From DATMNR01 sp963702765 (GTDB taxonomy: Bacteria > Chloroflexota > Ktedonobacteria > Ktedonobacterales > Ktedonobacteraceae): a DNA stretch of 64,000 bases. The position numbers and the translations under genes are program-made. This document shows, piece after piece, positions 8,879-18,477 of the stretch (the first letter of the stretch is position 1; each line of letters begins with the position of its first letter). The stretch is from contig CAVPEB010000027.1 of NCBI GenBank assembly GCA_963702765.1, positions 1 to 64,000 of the forward strand. The letters run 5' to 3'. Under the pieces are notes generated by a model. The model was not told where the DNA came from. It saw only the letters and a program-made list of their open reading frames with translations, and did not search any database.

Positions 8879-9301
8879 CTACACGTCAGCGGTCAGGCGA
8901 TCAGCCTGCACGTTAGCTCGCACAAACTCGATTATTTCATCTGTAGATGTGCCTGGCCCAAAACATCCTTTGATACCCATCGCTTTGATTGCGGGTAGAT
9001 CTTCATCGGGCAAAATACCCCCGGCAGCCACTAACACGTCATCTACTTCATTTTGCTTCAAAAGGTCCATCACTTTTGGGAAGATAGCCATATGCGCCCC
9101 AGAAAGTATGCTCATCAAAATAGCATCCACGTCTTCCTGAATGGCAGCTTCGACAATCATTTCGGGGGTCTGGCGTATACCTGTATAGATTACTTCCATG
9201 CCAGCGTCACGGAGAGCGCGGGCAATGACCTTTGCACCACGATCATGGCCATCAAGGCCAGGTTTGGCGACCAAAACACGAATTGGGCGGGTATCAGCCA
9301 T
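8879..9301 (-). CDS. Cobalamin-binding subunit of methylmalonyl-CoA mutase type
   Basis: A 140-residue stand-alone B12-binding domain. The DxHxxG motif carrying the cobalt-ligand histidine is in KPGLDGHDRGAKV, followed by SILSGAH and the FGPGTSTDEII phosphate/nucleotide-tail loop. It matches the small subunit (or C-terminal domain) of methylmalonyl-CoA or ethylmalonyl-type mutases. The catalytic large subunit is not in this window, so it must be encoded elsewhere. Next to meaB, the pair forms a mutase maturation module in propionate or C3/C4 acyl-CoA metabolism. Confidence 0.9.
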   Translation of the reverse strand: MADTRPIRVLVAKPGLDGHDRGAKVIARALRDAGMEVIYTGIRQTPEMIVEAAIQEDVDAILMSILSGAHMAIFPKVMDLLKQNEVDDVLVAAGGILPDEDLPAIKAMGIKGCFGPGTSTDEIIEFVRANVQADRLTADV

Positions 9302-9398
9302 ATGTTATGACTCCTTTGTCACTAAAGATCCTGCTAAGGCGGAATCATAGAGCGCATAGATAGCGCGCTCCAGTTCTTCGTACATGCTGGTGATGTGT

Positions 9399-10964
9399 TT
9401 ACTCCATTCTACAACGGGGCTTGAACTGCTGCAAGCATGCATTATTGCTCTGGATTGCGCAATAATCTGCTGCTGCTCTTCTCGATTTCACAAGTGGAAC
9501 AGGTAAACTGGCTAATACACGCTGCTCAATTTGTGGCTGCACCATTTTGTACGCTGTGTGTAGAGCGTAGACATATTCACGCAACAACCGCGAATTGAGC
9601 AATGCCAGGAAAAAATATAGTTGATCGGAACTATCATTGGGATTTCGTAGATGGAGCAAATAGAGAGTCTGCAAAGCTATATGCCCCTGTTGATCCAATG
9701 TTGCCTGCAAGCGGTCCGTGCTTTTAACTACGAACAATTTCGATGACAAATAGCGTTCCAGTGGTTTACGAATGGCGTCACGAGCAATAAAACAGTTCGC
9801 TACAGGTGGACTATACGGATGAATGTCGATGCCACCGCGTAACACGGGTAAGCTGGTAGGGAGCACAACCGAGGAATCGCTTTTCGGGGGATCATCCGTG
9901 CGGCTGATTTCTAAAGCTGTATCAGAACTGAGTCGGCATGGGATTTGCTGCAGAAATGGACTTTCTTTGCCTAATTCCTCGCCTCGAGAGATAGTCAAGA
10001 ACTCGCCCAGGGGAGCAAGACAGCGTTCACGCGGGGAAGGATCTTCAAGGCAGGTTCGCAAGCGTTCGATGGCATCACCACGTCCCTGGCTTAAGAGGTA
10101 GCGAAATTCGTTGCCTGGCTGTTGTCTAAACAGTGATTGTTGCACCTCGTGTTGTGCAGTTAAAGAAGCAGTAGAGTGCCAGCGCCCTCGATTCCATGAA
10201 ATAGAATGCATCTTTTTTGGTGGAGATTTTCTGGCAACAATGACAACCGCGCCAACCTCCGCTGCAAAAACATCCGAAAAATGCCAGATGTGATAGATCG
10301 TCGTTTCTTCTAATAAACGCGCGCGTTCTCTGGCTGCATTCGCACGCGCTAAGAGTGGATCAGGAAGCACGAGACCAATCCAACCTCCTGGTCGCACAAC
10401 CTGGAGAGCAAGGTTCAAAAAAAGCAAGTAGCTATCTGCCTGGCCTCTCTGCTGAGCGAAATGATAGCCACTCAGGTCATTGTTTTTCGCAGCCAGATAA
10501 GGTGGATTGGCAATAAAAAGATCAACACCCGGCTCCCAGGGTAGAACCAGGCTATCAGCCTGGTGAATATGGAGGGATGTATATGGGACGGGTTGTGAAG
10601 CGATTGAATGGATGAGGGTCTGCAGGTGCATCTCGGCCAGGAAGCAGGAGATAGGATCTGGATCAATACCCCACAGGTTACGTTGGAAAAGCAGAGCACT
10701 TTTCTTCGGAGATAGGCCATTTCGCAAGCAAAAAGTTTGCAAACGACGGACAGCCTCGATCAGGAAGTTGCCGCTACCACACGCGGGGTCGAGCACCCGC
10801 AGGTGTGTAAGGTCATTGTCAGGCGTATAACCACAGGCGTCAAGAATTTTTTCGACCAACAAGTGAGGGGTAGAGAAATGACCACGCTTTTTGCGCTCTA
10901 ACAGGGGAAGATTTGTTTCATACCATGTAAATTGCTCGTCTGTTAAAACTCTGCTTTTTGACAT
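9399..10964 (-). CDS. N6-adenine DNA methyltransferase, C-terminus frameshifted
   Basis: A 521-residue Eco57I/TaqI-class N6-adenine methyltransferase. The SAM motif is LRVLDPACGSGNFLIEAVRR and the catalytic motif IANPPYLAAKN; a target-recognition region follows. The annotated end is probably wrong. Dropping one A of the run at 9486-9488 switches to a frame reading LVNREEQQQIIAQSRAIM and ending in ERAIYALYDSALAGSL at a TAA (9305-9307), the typical helical tail of this family. That stop is 3 bases before the next ATG (9301), restoring tight operon spacing. No restriction endonuclease is adjacent, so it looks like an orphan epigenetic methylase. Confidence 0.8.
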   Translation of the reverse strand: MSKSRVLTDEQFTWYETNLPLLERKKRGHFSTPHLLVEKILDACGYTPDNDLTHLRVLDPACGSGNFLIEAVRRLQTFCLRNGLSPKKSALLFQRNLWGIDPDPISCFLAEMHLQTLIHSIASQPVPYTSLHIHQADSLVLPWEPGVDLFIANPPYLAAKNNDLSGYHFAQQRGQADSYLLFLNLALQVVRPGGWIGLVLPDPLLARANAARERARLLEETTIYHIWHFSDVFAAEVGAVVIVARKSPPKKMHSISWNRGRWHSTASLTAQHEVQQSLFRQQPGNEFRYLLSQGRGDAIERLRTCLEDPSPRERCLAPLGEFLTISRGEELGKESPFLQQIPCRLSSDTALEISRTDDPPKSDSSVVLPTSLPVLRGGIDIHPYSPPVANCFIARDAIRKPLERYLSSKLFVVKSTDRLQATLDQQGHIALQTLYLLHLRNPNDSSDQLYFFLALLNSRLLREYVYALHTAYKMVQPQIEQRVLASLPVPLVKSRRAAADYCAIQSNNACLQQFKPRCRME

Positions 10965-10985
10965 ACGTTTTCTCTAAAACCACCC

Positions 10986-11693
10986 CTACACTTCATGCTG
11001 TTCTTGTAGAATTTCCAGGGCTTCGCGTGCGGCTAAGCGACCGGCTTCCTTAATGCTGGATGCTTTTCCTAAACCCAATAGCAAGTCTTGCTCGTAGACC
11101 CCAACGGTAAAGGCTCGATCATTGTTGCGCCCACTTTGCTCCAATACACGATAGCGAGGCAACGAGCCTGAGCGTTGTAAGACTATTTTTTGCAAACGCC
11201 CCTTAGGATTGGTATCCAATGTTTGTTTGTTGACATGGGCAACTACGGGCAGGATTGTACGCGCAACAAAGTTGCGTGCTGCTTCCGGCCCCTGATCAAT
11301 GTGAATCGCTCCAATTAAGGCTTCCAGAACGTCGGTACACAGTAAATCTTTCGACCGATCGTTAAATGTCTTCATATTTGTAGTATCGATACGAATATAG
11401 GGGAAGAGGCCAAGGGCCTCCCCAATCTTAGAAAGTACTCGACGGCTGACAACCTCGGACTTCAGAGCTGTCATATCGCCTTCGGTGGCTTCGGGGAAAG
11501 TACGAAAGATATATTCGACGACGTGTGCGCCGAGTATGGCATCGCCCAAAAACTCCAGTGTGTCATACGAGTCTCGTACAGCTGTTTCCGGGCAGCAGGA
11601 ATGGTGAGTTATTGCACGTTGAAGCAACGAGCGGTCATGAAATGTGATTTGAAGTAGTGCTTCTAGTTCTGATAACTTGTCTTCCTTATCCAT
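10986..11693 (-). CDS. rnc: Ribonuclease III
   Basis: A 235-residue RNase III that cleaves double-stranded RNA in rRNA and mRNA processing. The signature is DTLEFLGDAILG (usually ERLEFLGDAVL), with the second acidic cluster in DVLEALIGAIHIDQG and catalytic Asp/Glu retained. Residues about 155-230 form the C-terminal dsRNA-binding domain (NPKGRLQKIVLQ, GLGKASSIKEAGRLAAREAL). No ribosome binding site is visible; a TATAAT lies 8 bases upstream of the ATG. It heads the cluster rnc, methylase, B12 subunit, meaB. Confidence 0.93.
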   Translation of the reverse strand: MDKEDKLSELEALLQITFHDRSLLQRAITHHSCCPETAVRDSYDTLEFLGDAILGAHVVEYIFRTFPEATEGDMTALKSEVVSRRVLSKIGEALGLFPYIRIDTTNMKTFNDRSKDLLCTDVLEALIGAIHIDQGPEAARNFVARTILPVVAHVNKQTLDTNPKGRLQKIVLQRSGSLPRYRVLEQSGRNNDRAFTVGVYEQDLLLGLGKASSIKEAGRLAAREALEILQEQHEV

Positions 11694-11701
11694 ACAGGTG
11701 T

Positions 11702-11707
11702 ATTATA
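11702..11707 (-). promoter_or_regulatory. -10 element suggesting a leaderless rnc transcript
   Basis: A perfect TATAAT (minus strand) ends 8 bases before the rnc ATG, with no Shine-Dalgarno sequence between. Transcription would begin at or next to the start codon. The matching -35 is poor. Confidence 0.35.
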
Positions 11708-11838
11708 GCCTAGAGAAGTGCTCAGCGTCTATGAATATTTGGTATCTCGTTTTATATAAGTTTTGCGCGACAAAAGTGCGCTATAGGTGAAAAGAGGTTT
11801 GTGGGGCCCTCATTATCAGGAACTTAAGCGATTTACTT

Positions 11839-11911
11839 GCCACCTGCGGTGGCGAGGAAGAACTGGTGGGCGGGGACACCCCGCACCCCGGCAAGGGGCT
11901 TCGTCCCCTGC
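11839..11911. repeat. Tandem GC-rich hairpins in an intergenic region
   Basis: The 366-base gap between rnc and copCD holds no supported gene but contains three consecutive small hairpins: GCCACC/GGTGGC at 11839-11853, CGGGG/CCCCG at 11871-11883, and AGGGG/CCCCT at about 11894-11909. Its GC content contrasts with the flanks. The look is that of a dispersed intergenic palindromic repeat; only one copy is visible here. Confidence 0.4.
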
Positions 11912-12059
11912 ACCTCTCAGTCTGTGTCGCTGGGGTGATACCTTCAAAGCTTTAAATTGCTTTGCCCTCTGTGCTTTCAAATACGAAGAAACATCGTGCT
12001 GTGTAACATACCACGTAAACACTCATAAGAAATAGAAATAAGACTGGGAAAAGTTTTCA

Positions 12060-14090
12060 ATGATAGGATTCAGGTCAATGAAAGCTATTGTACATAGATT
12101 TAGGAGCCGGCGTTTTTTGGTACTTGCTGTCCCGCTTGCACTTTGTTTGACCTTGCTTTTCCCAGCGATAGCAAGCGCGCATGCTATTTTGGTGCGTTCT
12201 GACCCTGCGAAAGATTCCGTGCTAAGCATCGCGCCTAAACAGGTGCGCATGTGGTTCAGCGAGGCCCTCAATCCCGCATTTAGCACCGCAGTGGTCGTGA
12301 ATGGAGAGAACAAGCAAGTAGACAATCGCAATGCCCATGTCTCTTCCAGCGACCAGACTGAGATGGACGTGTCCCTCCAGCCAAATTTGCCCCCGGCTGT
12401 CTACATTGTTATCTGGCGCACTGACTCCGCTGCCGATGGACATATCCTGAGAGGTTCTTTCATTTTCAGTATAGCGAATGCCGATGGCACCGTGCCTACA
12501 CTCGCTCCTGGCACAAATCCTGGCGCAAATGTCCTGGGAGGCGGAAATCTGACAGGACTCTATACAGGACAATTGGATGGCCCAACAGTCTTTAACCTGA
12601 TCATGATCACGCTTGTAGAGTTGGGAGCAATTTTCTGGATGGGAGCGCAACTCTGGATCAACTTTGTGCTTTCCATTTCATCAGAAACTTACTCGGAGGA
12701 GCGAGCCACAAACGAACGGTCACAAAGGCGCTTTGAGCGCTATTTCTCCCTACCCACGCTTATCGTTCTTTTCCTGGCAAATATAGGTGTACTGGTAGGG
12801 CAGGCGCTCAATCTTACTGGAGGTGACCTGGCTCAAGCCATCTCACCGACATTACTTGTGGAACTGGCTACAAGCGGGCGATTTGGAATTTACTGGATGA
12901 TGCGCGAAGTGGTCATTGTGTTAGCAATAATCCTGGCGATTTATATGATATTGCAGCAGCAGCGTTCGCGTATCGCCAAAACAGCCCTGCCGATCGCAAA
13001 TCTGGTCCTCGCATCAGCATTATTGATCGCGATCACAATGTCCGGTCACGCGGCAGCGGTCAATCCTAATATCGTATCGTACGCCATTATAATAGATTGG
13101 CTGCACCTGTTGGCGGCATCGCTCTGGGTAGGCGGTATGATGTATATTGCCACCAACTACCTACCAGTGCTAAAACGTTTACACATCCCTCAGCAAGCTC
13201 GTTCTTTAGTGACCGTGCTACCGTACTTTTCACCTCTGGCTATCGCTGGAGTGGTCATAATGGCGATAACAGGTCCGTTTAGCGCAACTTTTCACCTGAC
13301 ATCATGGCAGCAATTCCTTAGCACGGCATATGGACGCGCGCTCCTCGTTAAAATTGCGCTGATTGGCGGGTTGTTGGTTACCAGCGCCATCCATGTTGGG
13401 ATATTACGACCGCGTTTGAAAAAAGAGTACCTGAAGTATAGCTATGCTGCGAATCGCTTACAGGCTATGCAAGAAAGTGGGGAAATTGGAGAGCAAAATC
13501 ACTCGTCTACCCTCAACGGCCAACAAGCGATAACCATGACCGCTGAACCGAGTCGAGCCACAAAACTACTAGTTCAACAAGTAAGACTGCGCGAAGGACG
13601 ATTGACAAAAAAGACGCAGCTACTAAGCAATATGCTGCGGTGGGAACCGGTACTGGGCGTGGGTGTAATCATCTGCGTTGGCTTGATGAACGTGTTTGCA
13701 GGAACATTATCGCCGATTGCAGTCGCGCAGCAACAACAGCAGCCAAGAAGTAAACCACAGCCCTATACCACAACAGCACCTACGAAGGATGGAAAGTTCA
13801 GGGTCACTTTAAGTGTCAATCCCAATCGCTTTGGCACGAACGTCTTTACAGTGAGTGCGGTAGATACAGCGACAGGAAAACCTGCGACAAATATAGGCGT
13901 TTCGCTCTATACAACTATGTTGGATATGGATATGGGTACAGATACAGTCAATCTACTGCCTGATGGCAAAGGTCATTTCAGTGGGAGTGGAGACCTGGCG
14001 ATGCCAGGTAACTGGGAGATACGTATTCAGATACGCACGCCCGATGCCACACTTCATGAAACAAGTGTGAAGTTTGTGACGCCGTTTTGA
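12060..14090 (+). CDS. CopC-CopD copper-resistance fusion protein
   Basis: A 676-residue membrane protein. A signal peptide (SRRFLVLAVPLALCLTLLFP) ends in ASA before HAILVRSDPA, so the mature protein starts with the copper-ligand His of CopC domains; the second site is DGHILRGSFIF. A CopD-type multi-helix membrane domain follows (about residues 175-460, including the His-containing TMSGHAAAVNP and DWLHLLAASLWVGG). The C-terminal 120 residues form a YtkA/FixH-like periplasmic domain (TKDGKFRVTLSVNP, LPDGKGHFSG). The likely role is copper binding and import or tolerance at the envelope. An in-frame ATG at 12078 is an equally good start. Confidence 0.87.
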   Translation: MIGFRSMKAIVHRFRSRRFLVLAVPLALCLTLLFPAIASAHAILVRSDPAKDSVLSIAPKQVRMWFSEALNPAFSTAVVVNGENKQVDNRNAHVSSSDQTEMDVSLQPNLPPAVYIVIWRTDSAADGHILRGSFIFSIANADGTVPTLAPGTNPGANVLGGGNLTGLYTGQLDGPTVFNLIMITLVELGAIFWMGAQLWINFVLSISSETYSEERATNERSQRRFERYFSLPTLIVLFLANIGVLVGQALNLTGGDLAQAISPTLLVELATSGRFGIYWMMREVVIVLAIILAIYMILQQQRSRIAKTALPIANLVLASALLIAITMSGHAAAVNPNIVSYAIIIDWLHLLAASLWVGGMMYIATNYLPVLKRLHIPQQARSLVTVLPYFSPLAIAGVVIMAITGPFSATFHLTSWQQFLSTAYGRALLVKIALIGGLLVTSAIHVGILRPRLKKEYLKYSYAANRLQAMQESGEIGEQNHSSTLNGQQAITMTAEPSRATKLLVQQVRLREGRLTKKTQLLSNMLRWEPVLGVGVIICVGLMNVFAGTLSPIAVAQQQQQPRSKPQPYTTTAPTKDGKFRVTLSVNPNRFGTNVFTVSAVDTATGKPATNIGVSLYTTMLDMDMGTDTVNLLPDGKGHFSGSGDLAMPGNWEIRIQIRTPDATLHETSVKFVTPF

Positions 14091-14111
14091 CACTGCCGGG
14101 ATATTCTACAT

Positions 14112-14951
14112 ATGAGTTCAACGATACATAAAGAAAAAGCCATACAATTTCGGGGATTTCACCAGGGACCACCACTACTTGTATTGCCAAACGTTTGGGA
14201 TGCAGCAAGCGCACGTATCATAGAGCAAGCTGGATTCCTTGCGATTGCCACTACCAGCTCTGGTGTGGCCGCTGCTTCAGGATATAGCGATGGTCAACAT
14301 ATGAGTCGTGAGATGATGATCGACGCTATAGCGCGTATCGTGCGGTTAGTTGAGTGTCCTGTCACAGCGGATATCGAGGCAGGATATGGAAATTCTATCG
14401 AAGAGGTGGTTCAGACGGTCAAAGCTGTAATAATGACTGGCGCAGTTGGCATCAATATCGAAGATTCCCCGAAACAACAGGAAAAATCGCTTGTAGATAT
14501 CGCGTATCAGGTTGAACTGATCAAGGCATTGCGTGAGTTAGCGACTACAATGGACGTGCCCTTCGTGATCAATGCTCGCGTCGACGTTTTTTTACTGGCA
14601 ATCGGCGAGCCAGAGAACCGTTTCGAGCATGCTGTGCGGAGGGCAAATGCCTATTTGCAAGCCGGGGCAGATTGCGTCTATCCTATCGGGATACTCGATC
14701 AGTCCTTGATAGCCAACCTGGTCAAGGCGATCAATGGACCGATCAACATTATGGGTGGTCCGCCTGGGCTCCCACTACTAGAACTTGCACAGTTAGGTGT
14801 TGCACGTGTAAGTCTTGCTGGTAGTCTGATGCGTTCAGTTCTCGGACATCTACGAGCTATCGTACAAGAATTACATAAAAGTGGCACCTATACGAAGATG
14901 GAAGCTGAAGCGCTTTCAGGCTCGGAGTTCAGGTCGCTTTTTACTATATAG
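14112..14951 (+). CDS. Isocitrate lyase/PEP mutase family protein
   Basis: A 279-residue TIM-barrel enzyme of the isocitrate lyase/phosphoenolpyruvate mutase superfamily. Core motifs are VLPNVWDAASARIIEQAGF, TADIEAGYG (metal-binding acidic loop), GINIEDSP and VINARVDVFLL. The family includes oxaloacetate decarboxylases, methylisocitrate lyases and PEP mutases; the KKCGH signature of true isocitrate lyases is absent, so a PEP-mutase-like lyase or hydrolase is more likely. It starts 21 bases after copCD; the ribosome binding site is weak. Confidence 0.82.
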   Translation: MSSTIHKEKAIQFRGFHQGPPLLVLPNVWDAASARIIEQAGFLAIATTSSGVAAASGYSDGQHMSREMMIDAIARIVRLVECPVTADIEAGYGNSIEEVVQTVKAVIMTGAVGINIEDSPKQQEKSLVDIAYQVELIKALRELATTMDVPFVINARVDVFLLAIGEPENRFEHAVRRANAYLQAGADCVYPIGILDQSLIANLVKAINGPINIMGGPPGLPLLELAQLGVARVSLAGSLMRSVLGHLRAIVQELHKSGTYTKMEAEALSGSEFRSLFTI

Positions 14952-15108
14952 GTGATGCCATCTCTTCCAGTTCACAAATATGGAATTCGTTAGGCAGTTT
15001 TTGGTCCGACATAAGATGCGATGTAATATTGTCTTATTTTCTCATTCGTTGACTCTTGAACGGGTGTCATAGGCCAAATAAATTTGTTCTACTTCTTTCT
15101 TCATCCGC

Positions 15109-16059
15109 TCAGGGCCGTTGAGCCATAATCAGACTGATTGGCGGGTTTTGAGACAGATCGATGAGCTCGATCGCCTCAAAACCAATCTCACGGAGCCAGC
15201 CCACATACGTAGAGAACGGATAGACCTGCCCGCGACTGGTGCGCAACAGCAAACCGAGCGCGTAGAGGACGAATGGTCGTGGACCATCGAGCGGCTCATT
15301 AAGCAGGGCATCCAAAATCGCCAGCGTGCCCCCTGGGCGCAGGACATCGAAGAGCCGCCCGAGTAGGCGACGATTGGTCGCCTCATCGAACAGGTGGCAA
15401 AGGCTGCCCGCGATGGCCAGATCAAATGCAGAGCGATCCAGGTCGATGGTCAACAGGTCGCCGCTCAGGAAGTCGAACCTAGCGGCAAGGCCGCTGGTCT
15501 TAACCACCTGCCTGGTCACTGCAATTACCGCTGGCACATCCACAGCCGTCACATGCGTGTCCGGATTCCGGGCGGAGAGAGCAAGGCTCCAAGGAGCAGC
15601 CCCCACGCCGAGATCAAGCACGCGCTGCCCTCGCGCAATCAAGTAATCGGCAGCCAGTTCCGCCGCTGGGGAAAACCAGGCTCCCAGGTGAGCAACCACC
15701 TCAGGATAGAGCATTTCAGCTCCATCGGGGGTATCGGCAGATCTGGCTGGCTGGTCGTCACGAATCGCCTGAGTGAGCTGACTCCAGGGAGTAATCCATT
15801 GTGGTCATTTGAGCCAGATCTGGGAGAGCAGAGTGATACAAACGATTCGAGTCATCCTCGATCAATCCCAAGACTGCACAGAGCAGCCAGAGCAGTTGGG
15901 CACCCCGCTCGCTGATGGCACAGTCGCGTGAGAGTGTGATCGAATGGGCTGGGCGAGCGTGGAGACGCGCCAGGATGCCCAGGTGGTCGGCAGCAGAGAG
16001 TAACTGAAGACGTAGAGAGAGCTTACTATGAAGATAGCTATTGCTCGGATGTGAGCCAT
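15109..16059 (-). pseudogene. O-methyltransferase-like gene, frameshifted
   Basis: A SAM-dependent methyltransferase of the acetylserotonin O-methyltransferase type. The C-terminal 201 codons (from ATG at 15714) are open and contain the SAM motif RVLDLGVGAAPWSLALS, VTAVDVPAV and LRPGGTLAILDALL. The helical N-terminal domain lies upstream in other frames: LLSAADHLGILARLHARP, then ERGAQLLWLLCAVLGLIEDD. A one-base shift at about 15798-15805 joins ALPDLAQMT to QWITPWSQLTQ. The start region overlaps the end of the preceding gene. The 201-codon ORF alone would be a truncated enzyme; substrate unknown. Confidence 0.7.
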
Positions 16060-18435
16060 TTCTGTGGGCCTGTGGGAGCGGTCATCCTTGCACCTCCAAC
16101 AAGTCCGATATTGCCATCTACCAGTACTCTCTGTCCATCCTGGATAAGTGCTGTGGCGTTGCCAGTGCCAACGACAGCAGGAATACCATATTCGCGAGCG
16201 GCCAGCGAGGCATGAGCCAGGGGGCTGCCAGTATCGGTCACCACGGCTGTCGCATAGACGAAGAGAGGCGTCCATGCTGGTGTTGTCACTGGTGCTATGA
16301 GCACTATCTCCGGCTTCAGGCGGTCGAACTCTTCAGATGTACGGATTACACAGGCCTGTCCGCTTGCCGGTCATGGGCTGACTGGGGGCCCGGACACACT
16401 CTCTTTCCAATTGGTTGCATTGCCTCCTGTCTGAGCATAGATCTCACTCCTTACAAATATGCGCTTCATCATTGGTGTCATGCTCGCCAAGGAAGAGCGG
16501 AGGCGTCAGGACGACGATGGCGTAGCCAGAGCTTCCGTCGCTCCATCACTCCTGATGCCAGGCTCTCGGCGGCTTTGCTTTCAGCGGAAGGCAGCTAGGA
16601 GTTCGGCACGCATCAGGAAGAACACGTCTTCCGTAGTGAGAAATGACACTACGCTCCGTCAGCATCTCACCGAGGTGCAGCAGAGCACGCCGCATTACCG
16701 GCCAGCCGAGAGTGAAGGAGGCTACCTGCTCCTCTCGAATTCGACTGAAGCGCTGTGCTGTAGTTCAGTAGCTTCTCGAAGCGTGCCAGCAGTTTCGGTT
16801 CGCTGTGCTAGCGCCGAGCGAGCCTGGGTCTCGGCTTTCAAACGTTCCTTCTCAGGCCACGACCGAATTTCGCCTAGGCTGAGAGATCAGAGCTAATGAC
16901 ATTACGGATGAGTTCTGCTCAGCCTACAGTAGGGTGGAACCAGTCGAGACTTGCGACGCGTGATTGGCAGAGACAAGTGAGACGAGTTGAAAGCCCACAG
17001 AGAAGCTGTTGATAGCTGCCGCCGATACGAGAGAAAGAGATACTTGTGATAGAAATCAGCAAGGGGCATTTCTGCTTTCCAGGCAAATCCGGCCACGGAT
17101 GTGATCGAGGTAAAATAATCGCCAGCAACGCTCTATAAGTTCATCGACGAGGCGAATAAGGCCGGATGCATCGAGTCGATCGACGCGAAGAGGCGCTTTG
17201 CTGGACGAGTGTCTGATAGTGTGGCAGGAGTTCCGTGCGCCACTCACGTTCGAACAGCTCGACACCGAACCGTGCTGTAAAGGGCATCGTCATCGCTACC
17301 CGGCGCGGCTTGACCAGCGCCTTCGGCAATGCATAGCGCAGGAGCCTCCAGAGGGTGCTAGCGGGACTCGACGGGAGAAAGCTGAGTGAGCAGAAGTACC
17401 AGCCGTTGACGTATATATGTATTGGTTGTGGGATCGGGGTTCCAGCAAGATGGTGGAAGTTGGAGTAGAGCCGTTCCTCTAACCCAGGAAGCCCCCAACT
17501 TGCGAAGAGCGGCGTCACCGGATCGCCCAGCCACTCGCCGAGCCTGATGTGGCGTGCCCAGGCACCCGGCAGCGAGGTTTTCCATATCTACAGGCTCCGG
17601 CAGAGCTGTGATCGGACGAGCCTGGAGGAGAAACAGTTCATCCCCAACCAGCGCCGACTCAATGTCCTGGGGTGTTCCACCGAAATGCACTTCGACGCGG
17701 CGAGCGAACTCTGCAACGGTGAGCACCTGGTTCACATCGATGGCCCCTTCCGGCGCAGCCCGGCACATGGCCTCCTGATTGCGGACGATCCATTCGTCTG
17801 GCGTCGCCTGACCTGAGACCAGCCGCTCGCCAAAACCCTGGATAGCGCTAATGGTCGTCTCGGCCCAGTCGCCAGTCACCGGGTTGGCGGTGAAGGCCAC
17901 TCCGGCCGCATCTGCCGCTATCGACTGGTGCTGGACGAGAACGGCCATACGAGCTTAGTAGTGCTGCATCATCTGAATAGCACGGTAGACAGTGAGACGG
18001 GGATTGAAGACAGAGGCGAAGACTAGTTGCACGGCATCTACCAGAGCCTCTGCCCCACGCACGTCGAGTACCGTCTCATACTGTCCGGCGAAGGAAGCAT
18101 TAGGGCAGGTCTTCGTCGATCCCGGAGGAGCGCACCGCCAGGGGGACATCGCCGAGTCCTTCAGCTGCGGCGAGCAGAGCATCGGCAACATCTGTCGGCA
18201 GCGTTGCAGCGGCCACTGCTTCTGGGGAACTGTCCACTCCAAGGGCATTGGCGGCCAGGAAACGGTCGAATGCACTGGTGGTCAGGACAAAGCCGTCCGG
18301 CACAGGAAAGCCAACTCGCGCCAGTTCGCCCAGTTTCGCAGCCTTCGCCCCGGCTCGTTCGGCATCGTGGGGTAGGATATCCGTCAGGCTGAGAATGTAG
18401 TCTATATGCGCGTTATTTGGTAACAAGCTCGTCAT
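16038..18435 (-). pseudogene. PEP synthase / rifampicin phosphotransferase-like gene, decayed
   Basis: Remnants of a PEP-utilising dikinase of about 800 residues can be followed over 2.4 kb. The N-terminal ATP-binding start has ERAGAKAAKLGELARVGFPV (18435-18106). After a shift at a CCC run (18103-18105) the frame reads NASFAGQYETVLDVRGAEAL. An in-frame TAA at 17955-17957 is followed by MAVLVQHQSIAADAAGVAF and ELFLLQARPITALPEP. A shift at 17565-17567 leads to TPLFASWGLPGLEERLYSNF, with more shifts near 17200, 17110 and 17040. The C-terminal phosphohistidine domain (TDTGSPLAHASLAAREYGIP) ends at 16038. Part of the middle (about 16310-16900) is barely recognisable. Rifampicin phosphotransferase is one known family with this layout. 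Confidence 0.75.
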
Positions 18436-18477
18436 GCTTCATGCCTCTGTTTGCGTTTGCTCTTGAACTAACACTGG

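Noticed and set aside
16041..16896. Plus-strand frames in the decayed dikinase region
   Set aside because: They oppose recognisable minus-strand remnants (for example the phosphohistidine domain) and show no protein-like pattern.
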